Source of the DNA: Pyropia yezoensis
Lineage: Eukaryota; Rhodophyta; Bangiophyceae; Bangiales; Bangiaceae
Reading direction: 5' to 3'
Length of the DNA: 64,000 nucleotides
Assembly: GCA_009829735.1 (NCBI GenBank)
Contig: CM020618.1
Span: forward strand, 15,482,568 to 15,546,567
The translations under genes were made by a program, and so were the position numbers. Shown piece by piece: positions 51,868 to 63,079 of this stretch. Positions within the stretch are counted from its first letter, which is position 1; each line of letters starts with the position of its first letter. The notes below the pieces were generated by a model that saw only the letters and a program-made list of their open reading frames with translations, did no database searches and was not told the origin of the DNA.

Positions 51868-54237
51868 CTAGCGTTCCATATGGCCACCCCCACCACTATA
51901 GGGACCGCCCGACCACGAACCCCCAGGGTCGTAGGCCGGTAGCGGAGGGGCGTAACCCACTCGGGAGGGCCCCGGAGTGGAAGCACTGGGAGGGGCCCGC
52001 CGACTCGCGGACCCATCCCCGTCGTAAGATAGATGTCCGGAGGTACTCCCTCCGTGACGCGGAAGCTGCTGCTGAGTCGACAGCAGCCGTTGGACAAACT
52101 CGTGTCCAACCGCGAGGCGAGTGACCTCAGCTGCCAATGACTGTCGCGCCGTGGCTGAGTCGCCCGACGCGAGGAAGTGACTGACACGCCGGGTGACCCA
52201 AGCCAACGTGTCAAGGGAGGCCACGAGTGAGGCCTCCACCGTGGCGTCATACATGATGGCTCCCAAGTTGGGAAGCATCTCGCCAACGCCACGCGCAATC
52301 GGCATGGGTACCGGAGTTCGGACCCGTAGCGAACCCAACGCCACGTCGGGGAAGGGCTCGAGGAACTGGAAGGGTGGAGCCTGAGTCGGCTCCACACCCC
52401 CCGAGGTCGGAGTCGCGACCCGCGGGGAAGTCGTCGGCACAGCTCGCCCGCGGCTTCGAGGGGCTCCTCGATGAGCACCACGACGAGTCGTCGCCGATGA
52501 TGTCGCCCACCCAGAGCCAGGGGGCGACGTAGAGGGAGTAACCCCCTCTGCGTAGGGAAGGGAAGAGTCCCCCAACCCCTCACGCAAGAACAGCTGTCCC
52601 TGCACCAGAGTATGGGTGACATGGACGAACTCCCGGGGTGGCTCACTCTCCAACCCCGGCTCTGGACGCTTGTTGCGGCGGAGGAAGGGTTCCAGCTGCG
52701 CCCAATCGAGTCGATTGTGCAGGGTGACCATACCCTTAAGGAGGAACGGAGCCAGGTCCCCCGCGCCCAAGGCTAACCAGTGGAAGCCAAGGGTTTCCAT
52801 ACCCTCCACCAGAGCCGGTGGGAGGTGCCACAGGTAACCCTGATGGACTACATCGGAGTACCAGCCCCGAGTCACCACGACCACCCAGTGCGTGGCGAGG
52901 TAGGCGAAGACCCGGTTACCCTCCGAGCTGGAGCGTAGCACGGAGCCAAAGTAGGCAACGAGGAGGGGGATCCGAGCCGGAAACCCACAAGGTACCTCCA
53001 CTGTCTCCCACCACCCTGGGAGAAAAGGGTACTGGTGCTCACGCTCCTCCAGAGGTACGTGGGTGAACTCCACCCGCGACCCGTGGATGAGGAAGCCCGA
53101 GGAGCCCCGGAGTCGGAACTCCTCTCGCACCACGCCGTGTTGGGCGTGGGCGTCCTCTCCGCCCAGGTAGGGACGGGGAAGGGCACACCACTCGGTAGAC
53201 ACAACCGCGTGGGTGTCGTCGATCTCCTTGTCGCCCGACCCCAAGGCGAGGGAGGTTGACAACGCCTGGACTTCAGGCGCGTCCGCCAGGCAGAGTAGCG
53301 CTGGTAGGTCGCAGACCACCCCATCAGGTAGAGTCACCTGGTTGGGGTACCGACGAGTCCGGCGGTACCATACGTCGGTCCGCCGTGGCTCGGGGATGAT
53401 CAAGTAGACATCCTTGAGCTTGCAGTCGGGAAGCTCCCCGACTGACTTGGGAGGCGCCCAGGCTCGGGGCCCCATAGGAGAAAGGGGCAGCGCGGGGAAG
53501 ACACAACCCCGCCAACGAGGACAAAGGGGGGGGAACACGACCCGCTCCCCCTCCGACGACAACCAACCTTGACCGACTCGGTGAGGTAGAGCAAGGGGGG
53601 GGGACACGACCCACACCCCCCACCGACAACGAAGAAGCCCGACACAAGGGGCAGCGCGGGGAAGACACAACCCCGCCAACGAGGACAAAGGGGGGGGAAC
53701 ACGACCCGCGCCCCCACCGACAACGAAGACGCCCGACACAGGGGCGGAAGGGGGAAGACACCACCCCAACCAACGACACCAACCGCACGGCGGGAAGAGA
53801 CAGACCCGCCGACGCGAGGGAGCAGCGGCGGGAAGGCACACACCCGCCCGCACACACGAAGGGGAGAGAAGACCCCGCACCGGCGGCCGAGTCCCACCGC
53901 CGGCGACCGAGTGCAACACCCCCAACTCGGGGTGCGCACACCCCTCAACCCTGACTAGAAAGGGGGGGAAGGAGTGAGGAACACCCCGCAGAGAGCCAGC
54001 TGGGGGTGGATCGAGCTGAAGGGGGGACACAACCCGACCCCCCGAGAGCAACCGTACCCCAACTGAAGGGGCAGGTGCAGGTCGACGTTCCGAGTGAGAA
54101 CGTCGACGCCCTACTCCTCCAGTTGAGGGGCAGGGGGTGTGGCGGAGGTACGCCGACACCCAGATTAGGGGGCTCACCCACACGTGAGTCCACCCGTGGA
54201 GCACCCTGACCAGGTGGGGGACGACTTTCCCCCACAC
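51868..54237 (-). CDS. Antisense ORF region of A2 (conserved ORF3 family)
   Basis: A long open minus-strand frame converging on pol, 128 bp between stops. Its conserved part (ELPDCKLKDVYLIIPEP to the HMER end, about 51868–53470) is almost identical to A3. The upstream part runs through the minisatellite of 53480–53760 and differs from A3, so the true start here is uncertain. See the A3 entry for motifs. Confidence 0.6.
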   Translation of the reverse strand: MWGKVVPHLVRVLHGWTHVWVSPLIWVSAYLRHTPCPSTGGVGRRRSHSERRPAPAPSVGVRLLSGGRVVSPLQLDPPPAGSLRGVPHSFPPFLVRVEGCAHPELGVLHSVAGGGTRPPVRGLLSPSCVRAGVCLPAAAPSRRRVCLFPPCGWCRWLGWCLPPSAPVSGVFVVGGGAGRVPPPLSSLAGLCLPRAAPCVGLLRCRWGVWVVSPPLALPHRVGQGWLSSEGERVVFPPLCPRWRGCVFPALPLSPMGPRAWAPPKSVGELPDCKLKDVYLIIPEPRRTDVWYRRTRRYPNQVTLPDGVVCDLPALLCLADAPEVQALSTSLALGSGDKEIDDTHAVVSTEWCALPRPYLGGEDAHAQHGVVREEFRLRGSSGFLIHGSRVEFTHVPLEEREHQYPFLPGWWETVEVPCGFPARIPLLVAYFGSVLRSSSEGNRVFAYLATHWVVVVTRGWYSDVVHQGYLWHLPPALVEGMETLGFHWLALGAGDLAPFLLKGMVTLHNRLDWAQLEPFLRRNKRPEPGLESEPPREFVHVTHTLVQGQLFLREGLGDSSLPYAEGVTPSTSPPGSGWATSSATTRRGAHRGAPRSRGRAVPTTSPRVATPTSGGVEPTQAPPFQFLEPFPDVALGSLRVRTPVPMPIARGVGEMLPNLGAIMYDATVEASLVASLDTLAWVTRRVSHFLASGDSATARQSLAAEVTRLAVGHEFVQRLLSTQQQLPRHGGSTSGHLSYDGDGSASRRAPPSASTPGPSRVGYAPPLPAYDPGGSWSGGPYSGGGGHMER
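53480..53760 (-). repeat. Minisatellite upstream of the A2 antisense ORF
   Basis: A unit of about 160 bp (GGGGCAGCGCGGGGAAGACA, then GACAAAGGGGGGGG and CACGACCCGC) occurs about twice in tandem and contains a shorter sub-repeat CTCACCGAGTCGGTCAAGG (minus sense). The A3 counterpart has a different arrangement. Confidence 0.7.
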
Positions 54238-54490
54238 CTGTTTCGCGTGGAGGGGGCTCCTCTACCCAGTGTCAGGGCAGAGAGCGCACCCCACGGAGAG
54301 GGACTGCCTCTCCCGGAGGGCCCCGCCGGACGCGAGTGCAACCCCGGCGTAACCCTGGTGCACGCTAGACGCCAGCGATGCACCGTACTTTGCATCTCAA
54401 CTCGGGAATTGCATCCTCCTCTCCCGGTCACTGCGACTCGCCGCTGATTGGACGTCCACCGGGACGGCTGGACTTTTGAGAAGGGGGAAA

Positions 54491-55029
54491 TGTGGGAGAT
54501 TGGGCCGGAATTCGGTACCAATACTTTGAAGATTCGGGTCAAGTGGACCTGACCGGAAGTCGAAATTCACCCGACCCACGATGGTGAAACTTCTGACTTC
54601 TGGACGGAAATTCGACTAGGACTTCCGACATACTAGAGCAGGGTAATGCTGCTGGTATTTGTTTCTTGGGATTTTTGCACGGGAGCCAGACGGATTTCTA
54701 CGCTTTGAGTTCTTTGCATGTGGAGTGATATGATTGGTTTGTTTGAGGGTTCATTTTCTGAGTGTTTTGAGGGGTTGCGTGAGCGTGTGAGGAGGGTTGA
54801 TAAGGAGGGACAGCAAGGCGGGGAGGGCCCACCTTGGCTGGCCAAGCAAGAAAACACCGTCTGGCTCCGACACATCTTGTTCGTGCCTTGGTGAGTGGAC
54901 CCGCTCACCACACGCAAGTTCCGTGTTCGGCTGTGTGGAGGTGCTTGCTTCCGGTGTCCCAAGTTGGGATATCGGCAATACTCCTCTTCCTTCCCTGACT
55001 CGGGGTTGGTGCTTGGGAGTACTGCTACA
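54491..55029 (+). repeat. A-family LTR shared by A2 (3') and A3 (5')
   Basis: 539 bp. Upstream lies the A2 polypurine tract; downstream lies the A3 leader and gag. A single LTR therefore serves two adjacent copies, with no target duplication between them. Confidence 0.9.
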
Positions 55030-55242
55030 ACACGATCGACTCGCCTACGTTCCGAGCGTTCGCTGGGCGACGAGGTTGGCCACCGTGAGTCTTGGTGGGA
55101 GACCCGGAGTTTCGGGAAACCTCACCGCCTTCCTTGAGGCAGGTGGAGGGGTGGAACGTGCTCTAGGAACTCCCTAGCTGACGATCCCCGACTCTGGACA
55201 CCGTTTGGTCGTTTTGGTTGACTCCACGTGACTCTTGTGGAG

Positions 55243-57006
55243 ATGGCTGGTGAGGGAGACCCCCCCATTGCGCCGAGTGTACCTGGGGAGGGGGAGCGTA
55301 GTCCTCCCCCGACGGGCGGAGTACCACCCAGGCCGGGCAGTGCGGATGTGGTGGGTCCAGAGGTTGGACCCCGACGGCGATCGGCCAGGTTCCTTCCCAG
55401 GCCGTCACCGGAAGAGACGGGCGGAGTTCGCCCTTCTCCGGTGGGAGCGCCGAGCCAGCGTCAGGCTCCGGCAACCTCTTCGGGGAGTGACGACACTCAC
55501 TTCGGCATGGGACCGCCGACCGGCAGAGGTGACGGGACAGGGAGTTCTGTACCCCGGGTTGGTGGGTCCGCGCCACGACTGGTGCCGGAAGGACCGGGTG
55601 GGAGCTCGAGTCAAGCTCCACCTGGATCATCCGGTATCGTGGATAACTCGGTGATGACTGCCATCGCACAAGTCGTGCGAGAGGAGGTGGGGAAGGCGTT
55701 GAAGGGGAGCACCCCTCCGCCTGAGCAGGCCTCGAGGCGTCAGAAGCGACGGGAGATTCGACGTACTCTCCGTCGTGAGGTGGACTCGGAGTCTGAGTCC
55801 TCTGCAAGTGGCAAGTCGGGTGAAGAAGATCCTACTCGACATGGTCGTGTGACTCACACGGACCGTCTTGGGACTAGAGTCGTCCCAGGAAAGATCGTGG
55901 TGAATAATCCATTGTTCAAGGATGTCTTCGACTGTGAGACATATGGGTTGGTCAACAAGTCGTTGACCTACTCAAATAGCCAGGCCCGTACCCTGGGCCG
56001 GCGCAAGAAACACGTTGCGCAATCCTTCGGGGTCCGTTCAGAATGGGACGGGACTCCACCCCTGAAGGTCTTCCAGTTTTTGCGGAAGTTCGCAAAAGCC
56101 TGCGATGACAATGATGTCTCTGAAGCTGAAGCGTTTTTCATGCTTCAGGACTTCACCAAGGAGCCACTCCGCTCCGAGGTGATGAACGTCATGCCAAGTC
56201 GGCATGGTGGGAATCCGGGTGAGGTGACCTCCTACCTGGAGTTGGTTAATTGGATCCTTCGTCTTCACGCAGACGAGGCTTCCTTGGCTGTGCAGGTTGA
56301 AGAGTTCAACCGCGCCACCCAGAGTAAGGGTGAAGAGGAACGGGAGTTCGCTGAACGACTCCGTCAGCTGAACGTCCTCTGTGGATTCCTATATCCCCAA
56401 GGAGTCATTAAGGGACGCTTTGTGGAGGGTGTCCACCGAGCAGCTCGAGCGACTGTGCGAGAGCGTAATACTCCGACCATGACTCTGGCGGAGTTGGCAC
56501 GCATCGCCCAGACTAAGGGTGATGAGTACCGCTGGCTCGTGTCTGAGCAGCGGAAGGAACGAGAGAAAGAAGTTAAGGGAATGGAAGCAAGTCGCTTCCG
56601 CAGAACTGCAAGGATGCCTTCCTACACGCGGACGTACCCTGCAGTACCTTCGTCCTCAACTCGAGAGACGGAAGGTATGGTGGCCGCCATCCCTGATAAG
56701 TCACAGGGAAAAGCGGGGCCATCGGCGTCGATGAGTGATCGGCCGTGTTGGCAGTGTTCCAAGTCGGGACACTGGGCAGCCCAATGCCCCACTCTGGACG
56801 TTCGTTTGAGAGCCCTGTTGGCTCGTATTGGGAAGCTCGGTATTCCGAGGACTGATTCGGATACCCGGCCACACACCACACGTGTGACGGCCATGACTCA
56901 ACCTAAGTCAGAGGATGAGTCCACGCTTGAGAAGGGGGAAACCTCTTCCCCCAGCTCAAGTGGCAAGGATACTCCATCATCCGAGTCGGATGAGGGAAAC
57001 GCCTAG
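55243..57006 (+). CDS. Gag protein of element A (copy A3)
   Basis: 587 residues from ATG 55243 (MAGEGDPPIAPSV), an intact frame as it stands; the frame is open a few codons further upstream without an ATG. Residues 1–170 are Pro/Gly/Ser-rich. An Arg/Glu-rich stretch (RRQKRREIRRTLRREVDSES) near 185 precedes the gag core (VFDCETYGLVNKS, EWDGTPPLKVFQFLRKF, TSYLELVNWILR, LNVLCGFLYPQ), a helical EQRKEREKEVKG stretch, the zinc knuckle CWQCSKSGHWAAQC (nt 56746–56787) and a Ser-rich acidic tail. It is a close relative of the D gag. It forms the particle shell and binds element RNA. Confidence 0.85.
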   Translation: MAGEGDPPIAPSVPGEGERSPPPTGGVPPRPGSADVVGPEVGPRRRSARFLPRPSPEETGGVRPSPVGAPSQRQAPATSSGSDDTHFGMGPPTGRGDGTGSSVPRVGGSAPRLVPEGPGGSSSQAPPGSSGIVDNSVMTAIAQVVREEVGKALKGSTPPPEQASRRQKRREIRRTLRREVDSESESSASGKSGEEDPTRHGRVTHTDRLGTRVVPGKIVVNNPLFKDVFDCETYGLVNKSLTYSNSQARTLGRRKKHVAQSFGVRSEWDGTPPLKVFQFLRKFAKACDDNDVSEAEAFFMLQDFTKEPLRSEVMNVMPSRHGGNPGEVTSYLELVNWILRLHADEASLAVQVEEFNRATQSKGEEEREFAERLRQLNVLCGFLYPQGVIKGRFVEGVHRAARATVRERNTPTMTLAELARIAQTKGDEYRWLVSEQRKEREKEVKGMEASRFRRTARMPSYTRTYPAVPSSSTRETEGMVAAIPDKSQGKAGPSASMSDRPCWQCSKSGHWAAQCPTLDVRLRALLARIGKLGIPRTDSDTRPHTTRVTAMTQPKSEDESTLEKGETSSPSSSGKDTPSSESDEGNA

Positions 57007-57044
57007 CCGCTGGGACTAAGACTGACCCAAAGGCTCCAGCGGTA

Positions 57045-60000
57045 ATGAAGCGGGTTGCTTCACGCTCACTGACCCATGGGAGAGTGAAGGTCCTGACTCG
57101 ACCTCGAGGGGTGAGACCTAGGGACAAGGCCCCTCCTCAGAAACACGACCCGAGTCGGATTGTGTCAGTGCTGGTAGGGAGTAACTACCAGGTCGCAGCT
57201 CGACTCTGGCTGCAGGATGGATATGAGTTTACCTCTCGTGTCATAGTCGACACAGGCTCTGCTGCCTCTCTCATTAGGCAAGACTTATTGCCAGAGGGGA
57301 CAGATGTGAGCCCCGCCGGCTCACCCGAGTGGCGTATGTTTGATGTCAATGGGGGACTCCTCCCCATTGTTGGGTCTATTGCATTGACTGTTTGCATTGG
57401 GTTCTACCAGACGCAGGTGAACTTTGGAGTAGTCTCCAATATGTCAGTCCCCGTACTCCTGGGAACTGACTATCTGGACCTCCATGTCCCGGCCGTCTGT
57501 GGACCGGAAGGGATAATCCGAATGCGTAATGGAGAGACTGTCCCCATATTGCGTAAAGGGAGGACTGTTTCCCCTACGACTCATCAACCTAGGGAAAACT
57601 CTCCCAAGGGTGGAGGCTCTACGACCCATGTACGAGTATGTAAGGGTACGGTAGTCCCGCCCCGATCAAGGACCTTTGTGCGAGTACGCACACGGTTTCG
57701 AGGGAATGGACTTGTTTCCCCCGTGGACCGAGTCTATTATACTCACCAAGTGCAAGTTGCTTGGGGCCCCATGACTTGTGGGGATGACCAAACCTGGTGG
57801 GTGGAGGTCCTCAACACGTCGGAGGAACCTCGACGACTCCCCGGAGGCATGAAGATTGCGTCGATCTCTACCTTTGAGGGGAATGTCGTTGCTGTGACTT
57901 AACAGCAATGGAAGGATATTGGAATGGCAGGCTCTGCCGACCAATCGAGTTCATCGACGGCTAAGTCGCCGACGGTACATCGGGAGAACATCCCGGAGTG
58001 TTTACATGGACGACTGGATGAGTTAATCCAGAAGCATCACAAGTTGTGGAATGGTGACCTTGGGCTCATCAAGGCCACCGAACACAGAATCGTGTTGAAG
58101 CCAGGGGCTAGGCCAGTTCGCCTGAGTCCCTACCGTATGGGACCAGACTCACGGGAACTCACCCGAGAGCAGGTCCAACGGATGCAAGACATGGGTGTCA
58201 TTGAGCCTTGCTCAAGTGAGTGGGCCAGTCCCATAGTCTTGGTGCCCAAGTCAGACGGCACGATGCGGTTCTGCATCGATTATCGTAAGCTAAACGAGCG
58301 GACGGTAAGGGATAGTTACCCCTTACCCCGTATGGACGATTGCCTTGACTCACTCGGTGAGGCACAGTACTTTTCCACGTTGGACTGCAACGCGGGGTAC
58401 TGGCAGATACCCATCCGCAAGGAGGACAGACACTTGACCACCTTCACGTGTCACTGTGGAGTTTATCAGTGTACACGGCTCCCTTTTGGGCTTTGCAATG
58501 CACCTGCGACTTTCCAGCGTGCTATTGACTTGATACTTGCCGGAGTCAAGTGGCAGATCGCCCTGGTGTATCTGGACGATATCATTGTGTTCTCCGGGAC
58601 TGCCGAAGAACACTTGTCCCACTTGGACAGAGTGTTTACCCTGTTGGGTGAAGCAGGAGTAACACTCAAACCTACGAAGTGTCACCTCTTTAGTAATGAG
58701 GTGGAGTACCTCGGCCATATAGTCCGGCCAGGTCGCATTCTGGTCAATGAGAAGAACCTCATGGCCATCCGTCGGGCGAAGTTCCCCCAGACGCAGACAC
58801 AACTCAGGAGCTTCCTGGGTATGTGTAACGTATACAGACGCTTTGTGGCGAACTATGCCAAAGTGTCTGCACCGTTGAACCACTTGGTAAGTTCCAAGAT
58901 GCCCAAGCGCTTGGATGCTCCCAAACCCCCGGAGCAAGAAGCGTTTGATAGGTTGCGAGAGCTCCTCTGCAACCCACCGGTGTTAGCGATCCCGAGACCG
59001 GGGGCTCACTACATCGTTGATGTGGACGCAAGTTACGACCAACTCGGTTGTTGCTTACTCCAACAACAGCCTTCGGGGGAGTATTTACCCGTTGGCTATT
59101 TCAGTAAGGGACTCTCACCCGCCCAGAAGAACTATTCTGTGACGGAGGTAGAGGGTCTTGGCGTGGTATGGGCAGTCTCCATGCTACGGCCATACATCGA
59201 AGGAAGGAAGTTCCTCATTCGATGTGACCACAAGGCTTTGAAGTGGATACTCACCACTACAGCCTGTACGAATAACCGACTCAATCGATGGCGACTCTGC
59301 CTCGCTGAGTTCGATTATGATGTTGAATATCGGCCAGGCCCGAAGCATGCGGTTGCGGACGCGTTGTCTCGCATACCGACGGATGGGAAAGACACTTCCC
59401 CTATCCCTGAGGAACTCCCTCATGTGGCAGTGACCACTCGCTCCGGAACTGTCCTCGACCCGAGGATGCCTGGCATGGCCAAATTATTACCCGTGTCTTT
59501 GGATGAGTTTGTCCAGGCACAGGAGAGCGACAAACTTTGTCGACGACTCAGGAAGGAGCTCGACCAGGCTCAACCGACTCGGTTCTTCCTGAATGACAAC
59601 GGCATACTCTGCCGTAAGGGATATACCCAGGGGGACAAGCAAGTCGTCGTCCCCAAGGAGTTACGCAAGAGTATCCTCCAACGGGAGCACTCCTCACCGT
59701 TGGGTGGACACCCAGGGTCTACGAGGATGTATCAGACCCTACGTAAGAAGTACTATTGGCCATCACTCGTGGCTGATGTGTACGGATATGTAGCCGCATG
59801 CGCGACTTGCGCAAAGAATAGACTCATGGAGTCCCGGCAGACTTCTTCCATGAGACTCTTTCCTGCAACAGAGCCGTTTGCAGCGATAGCAGTGGACTTA
59901 CTCGGTCCACTACCACGAACACCTGAAGGATATGAGTACCTTCTGGTGATGTGTGATCGCTTCACTAAGCTCACACGGGTATCCCCACTCAAGGATATCA

Positions 60001-61034
60001 CAGCCGTGGACGTTCTGAGTGAGTTACTCGACGTCTGGGTTGCCAGTTATGGCATCCCCGACTCTATCCTTTCGGATAACGGACCACAGTTTGCGTCCGT
60101 CCTGTATCAGGGAGTCATGAAGATGTTGGGGGTGCAGACGAACTTCGCCACCCCTTACCATCCCCAGACTAATGGGCAGGTGGAACGATTCAACAGGACT
60201 CTAGTGCGCCAGTTGCGTCACTATGTCCATGACCATGTAGTCACATGGGCTCGTTATGCGTCACTACTCGTGACAGCATACAACTCCCAGGTACACAGTA
60301 GTACGGGAGAGGCACCGTTTGCCTTCGTCTGCCCCCGACGACTTCCGTCAGTAGCTGTGGAGCGTCTCACCCAGACTGAGGGTGAGACTTCGACTCAAAC
60401 ACCGAGTCAGGCGAAAGCCTCCCTACTCCAGAGACTGGAGGAGATGATACCCCTTGTCCGGGCTACTATGGAGAAGGCCCAAGCCCGTTACAAGAGGTAC
60501 TTCGATGTCCGAGTCAGACATCGTCGCGATCCGCTCCGAGTTGGAGATTGGATTTATGTTAACTCCCACGACAATAAGGGAGGGAAATTGGTCTTCAAGA
60601 CTCTGGGACCATATCACATCCTTAAAACGGATGGACGTCGGTTAACCATCGAGAGTGATGATGGTATCCGGACAATAAATGGGAATCACGCGACTCGCGC
60701 ACCCGAACCCCCAGAGGGAGATCCCGCTTGGGAAAGGGCTTTGCAAGCATGGAAAGTCCCATCCTTGCCGACCTCTTCCAATAAGCCATTGGAGGCGGTG
60801 TTCGACAAGTTTGTCGGGCACGGATATGATGAGTCGGGGCGACTCATGCTCCGAGTCAGGTGGTTCGGGTATGGACCAACTTCCGACACATGGGAGTTTG
60901 TAGAGGACCTACCAGTAGAGAAGGTCCGTAGATACTGCCAGACTGTGGGCATATCTATACGCCGACGTAGCACTCGTACGTCGGGGGATGAAGTCCCTGC
61001 TCCAAGTCAGAGCAGAGCGGCAAGCCAACCATGA
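57045..61034 (+). pseudogene. pol region of A3
   Basis: Protease (IVDTGSAASLI near 57245), reverse transcriptase (FCIDYRKLN near 58270; VYLDDIIVF near 58567), RNase H (VDVDASYDQLG near 59020), integrase zinc-binding part (HPGSTRMYQTLRKKYYWP near 59710) and core (VDLLGPLPRT, LSDNGPQFAS, GQVERFNRTL to about 60210), and a chromodomain-like end (FDKFVGHGYDESG, then LMLRVRWFGYGPTSDTWEF, 60800–60900). About one break. Confidence 0.88.
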
Positions 61035-61162
61035 GTACAAACACATACCATGGTTCTTCAAAGATTCTCTACTAACAAAGCCGACTATGGCACAATACAA
61101 AACGAGAAGAATACCCACCACTCTTCTCACCAAGGAAAGAACAAGTCGTTCGACCGCTGACT

Positions 61163-63079
61163 CTAGCGTTCCATATGGCCACCCCCACCACTATAGGGAC
61201 CGCCCGACCACGAACCCCCAGGGTCGTAGGCCGGTAGCGGAGGGGCGTAACCCACTCGGGAGGGCCCCGGAGTGGAAGCACTGGGAGGGGCCCGCCGACT
61301 CGCGGACCCATCCCCGTCGTAAGATAGATGTCCGGAGGTACTCCCTCCGTGACGCGGAAGCTGCTGCTGAGTCGACAGCAGCCGTTGGACAAACTCGTGT
61401 CCAACCGCGAGGCGAGTGACCTCAGCTGCCAATGACTGTCGCGCCGTGGCTGAGTCGCCCGACGCGAGGAAGTGACTGACACGCCGGGTGACCCAAGCCA
61501 ACGTGTCAAGGGAGGCCACGAGTGAGGCCTCCACCGTGGCGTCATACATGATGGCTCCCAAGTTGGGAAGCATCTCGCCAACGCCACGCGCAATCGGCAT
61601 GGGTACCGGAGTTCGGACCCGTAGCGAACCCAACGCCACGTCGGGGAAGGGCTCGAGGAACTGGAAGGGTGGAGCCTGAGTCGGCTCCACACCCCCCGAG
61701 GTCGGAGTCGCGACCCGCGGGGAAGTCGTCGGCACAGCTCGCCCGCGGCTTCGAGGGGCTCCTCGATGAGCACCACGACGAGTCGTCGCCGATGATGTCG
61801 CCCACCCAGAGCCAGGGGGCGACGTAGAGGGAGTAACCCCCTCTGCGTAGGGAAGGGAAGAGTCCCCCAACCCCTCACGCAAGAACAGCTGTCCCTGCAC
61901 CAGAGTATGGGTGACATGGACGAACTCCCGGGGTGGCTCACTCTCCAACCCCGGCTCTGGACGCTTGTTGCGGCGGAGGAAGGGTTCCAGCTGCGCCCAA
62001 TCGAGTCGATTGTGCAGGGTGACCATACCCTTAAGGAGGAACGGAGCCAGGTCCCCCGCGCCCAAGGCTAACCAGTGGAAGCCAAGGGTTTCCATACCCT
62101 CCACCAGAGCCGGTGGGAGGTGCCACAGGTAACCCCGATGGACTACATCGGAGTACCAGCCCCGAGTCACCACGACCACCCAGTGCGTGGCGAGGTAGGC
62201 GAAGACCCGGTTACCCTCCGAGCTGGAGCGTAGCACGGAGCCAAAGTAGGCAACGAGGAGGGGGATCCGAGCCGGAAACCCACAAGGTACCTCCACTGTC
62301 TCCCACCACCCTGGGAGAAAAGGGTACTGGTGCTCACGCTCCTCCAGAGGTACGTGGGTGAACTCCACCCGCGACCCGTGGATGAGGAAGCCCGAGGAGC
62401 CCCGGAGTCGGAACTCCTCTCGCACCACGCCGTGTTGGGCGTGGGCGTCCTCTCCGCCCAGGTAGGGACGGGGAAGGGCACACCACTCGGTAGACACAAC
62501 CGCGTGGGTGTCGTCGATCTCCTTGTCGCCCGACCCCAAGGCGAGGGAGGTTGACAACGCCTGGACTTCAGGCGCGTCCGCCAGGCAGAGTAGCGCTGGT
62601 AGGTCGCAGACCACCCCATCAGGTAGAGTCACCTGGTTGGGGTACCGACGAGTCCGGCGGTACCATACGTCGGTCCGCCGTGGCTCGGGGATGATCAAGT
62701 AGACATCCTTGAGCTTGCAGTCGGGAAGCTCCCCGACTGACTTGGGAGGCGCCCAGGCTCGGGGCCCCATAGGAGGACGGGGCCGCGGCGGGAGTAGCAG
62801 CCGTGACTCAGGAAGGCGGGGGATGGGAGTCACATCCCCTTCCGCCACCGGGTTGGAAGACCCATCCCCCGGTGGGACCACGGCCGAGGGGGCAGTAGGA
62901 GGTGATGGGGCGGGGACGGTTGAGGCGGCCGCCTCCGACCCTCGCCCGGGACGAGTCGTCTCCATGGCCGACCCCCGGCTGAGAGACTCCTCAGTCCCGA
63001 GGGCCTCCTCTCCCGTCCGTCGCTTGTCCGACAGAGACGTCGGAGACGGGGACAAAGGCCGACTCGGCTCACCCGCCAT
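61163..63079 (-). CDS. Antisense ORF of element A (copy A3; conserved ORF3 family, function unknown)
   Basis: 638 residues from ATG 63079 (MAGEPSRPLSPSPTSLSDKR), chosen because it follows the G-rich repeat zone; the open frame continues to 63655 but that part reads as Val/Pro/Gly-rich repeat translation. A Ser/Pro-rich N-terminus (about 105 residues) leads to a folded-looking core: ELPDCKLKDVYLIIPEPRRT, WWETVEVPCGFPARIPLLVA then YFGSVL, YLWHLPPALVEGMETLG, LHNRLDW, LFLREGLGDSSLPYAEGV, then a Ser/Gly-rich tail. The middle block aligns by eye with the D and B antisense proteins. No known domain is recognised. It converges on pol with 128 bp between stops. It is intact as it stands. Confidence 0.75.
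   Translation of the reverse strand: MAGEPSRPLSPSPTSLSDKRRTGEEALGTEESLSRGSAMETTRPGRGSEAAASTVPAPSPPTAPSAVVPPGDGSSNPVAEGDVTPIPRLPESRLLLPPRPRPPMGPRAWAPPKSVGELPDCKLKDVYLIIPEPRRTDVWYRRTRRYPNQVTLPDGVVCDLPALLCLADAPEVQALSTSLALGSGDKEIDDTHAVVSTEWCALPRPYLGGEDAHAQHGVVREEFRLRGSSGFLIHGSRVEFTHVPLEEREHQYPFLPGWWETVEVPCGFPARIPLLVAYFGSVLRSSSEGNRVFAYLATHWVVVVTRGWYSDVVHRGYLWHLPPALVEGMETLGFHWLALGAGDLAPFLLKGMVTLHNRLDWAQLEPFLRRNKRPEPGLESEPPREFVHVTHTLVQGQLFLREGLGDSSLPYAEGVTPSTSPPGSGWATSSATTRRGAHRGAPRSRGRAVPTTSPRVATPTSGGVEPTQAPPFQFLEPFPDVALGSLRVRTPVPMPIARGVGEMLPNLGAIMYDATVEASLVASLDTLAWVTRRVSHFLASGDSATARQSLAAEVTRLAVGHEFVQRLLSTQQQLPRHGGSTSGHLSYDGDGSASRRAPPSASTPGPSRVGYAPPLPAYDPGGSWSGGPYSGGGGHMER

Larger units (their letters stand above)
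47044..55029 (+). mobile_element. Element A, copy A2 (3' part), including shared LTR
   Basis: It enters from the gap inside gag and continues through pol (47760–51739), the antisense-ORF region (51868–54237), a polypurine tract (GAGAAGGGGGAAA) and the LTR 54491–55029. It is nearly identical to A3 over pol. About half a dozen breaks are visible, concentrated in the 5' part of the copy; draft-sequence quality beside the gap is an alternative explanation. Recent. Confidence 0.88.
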
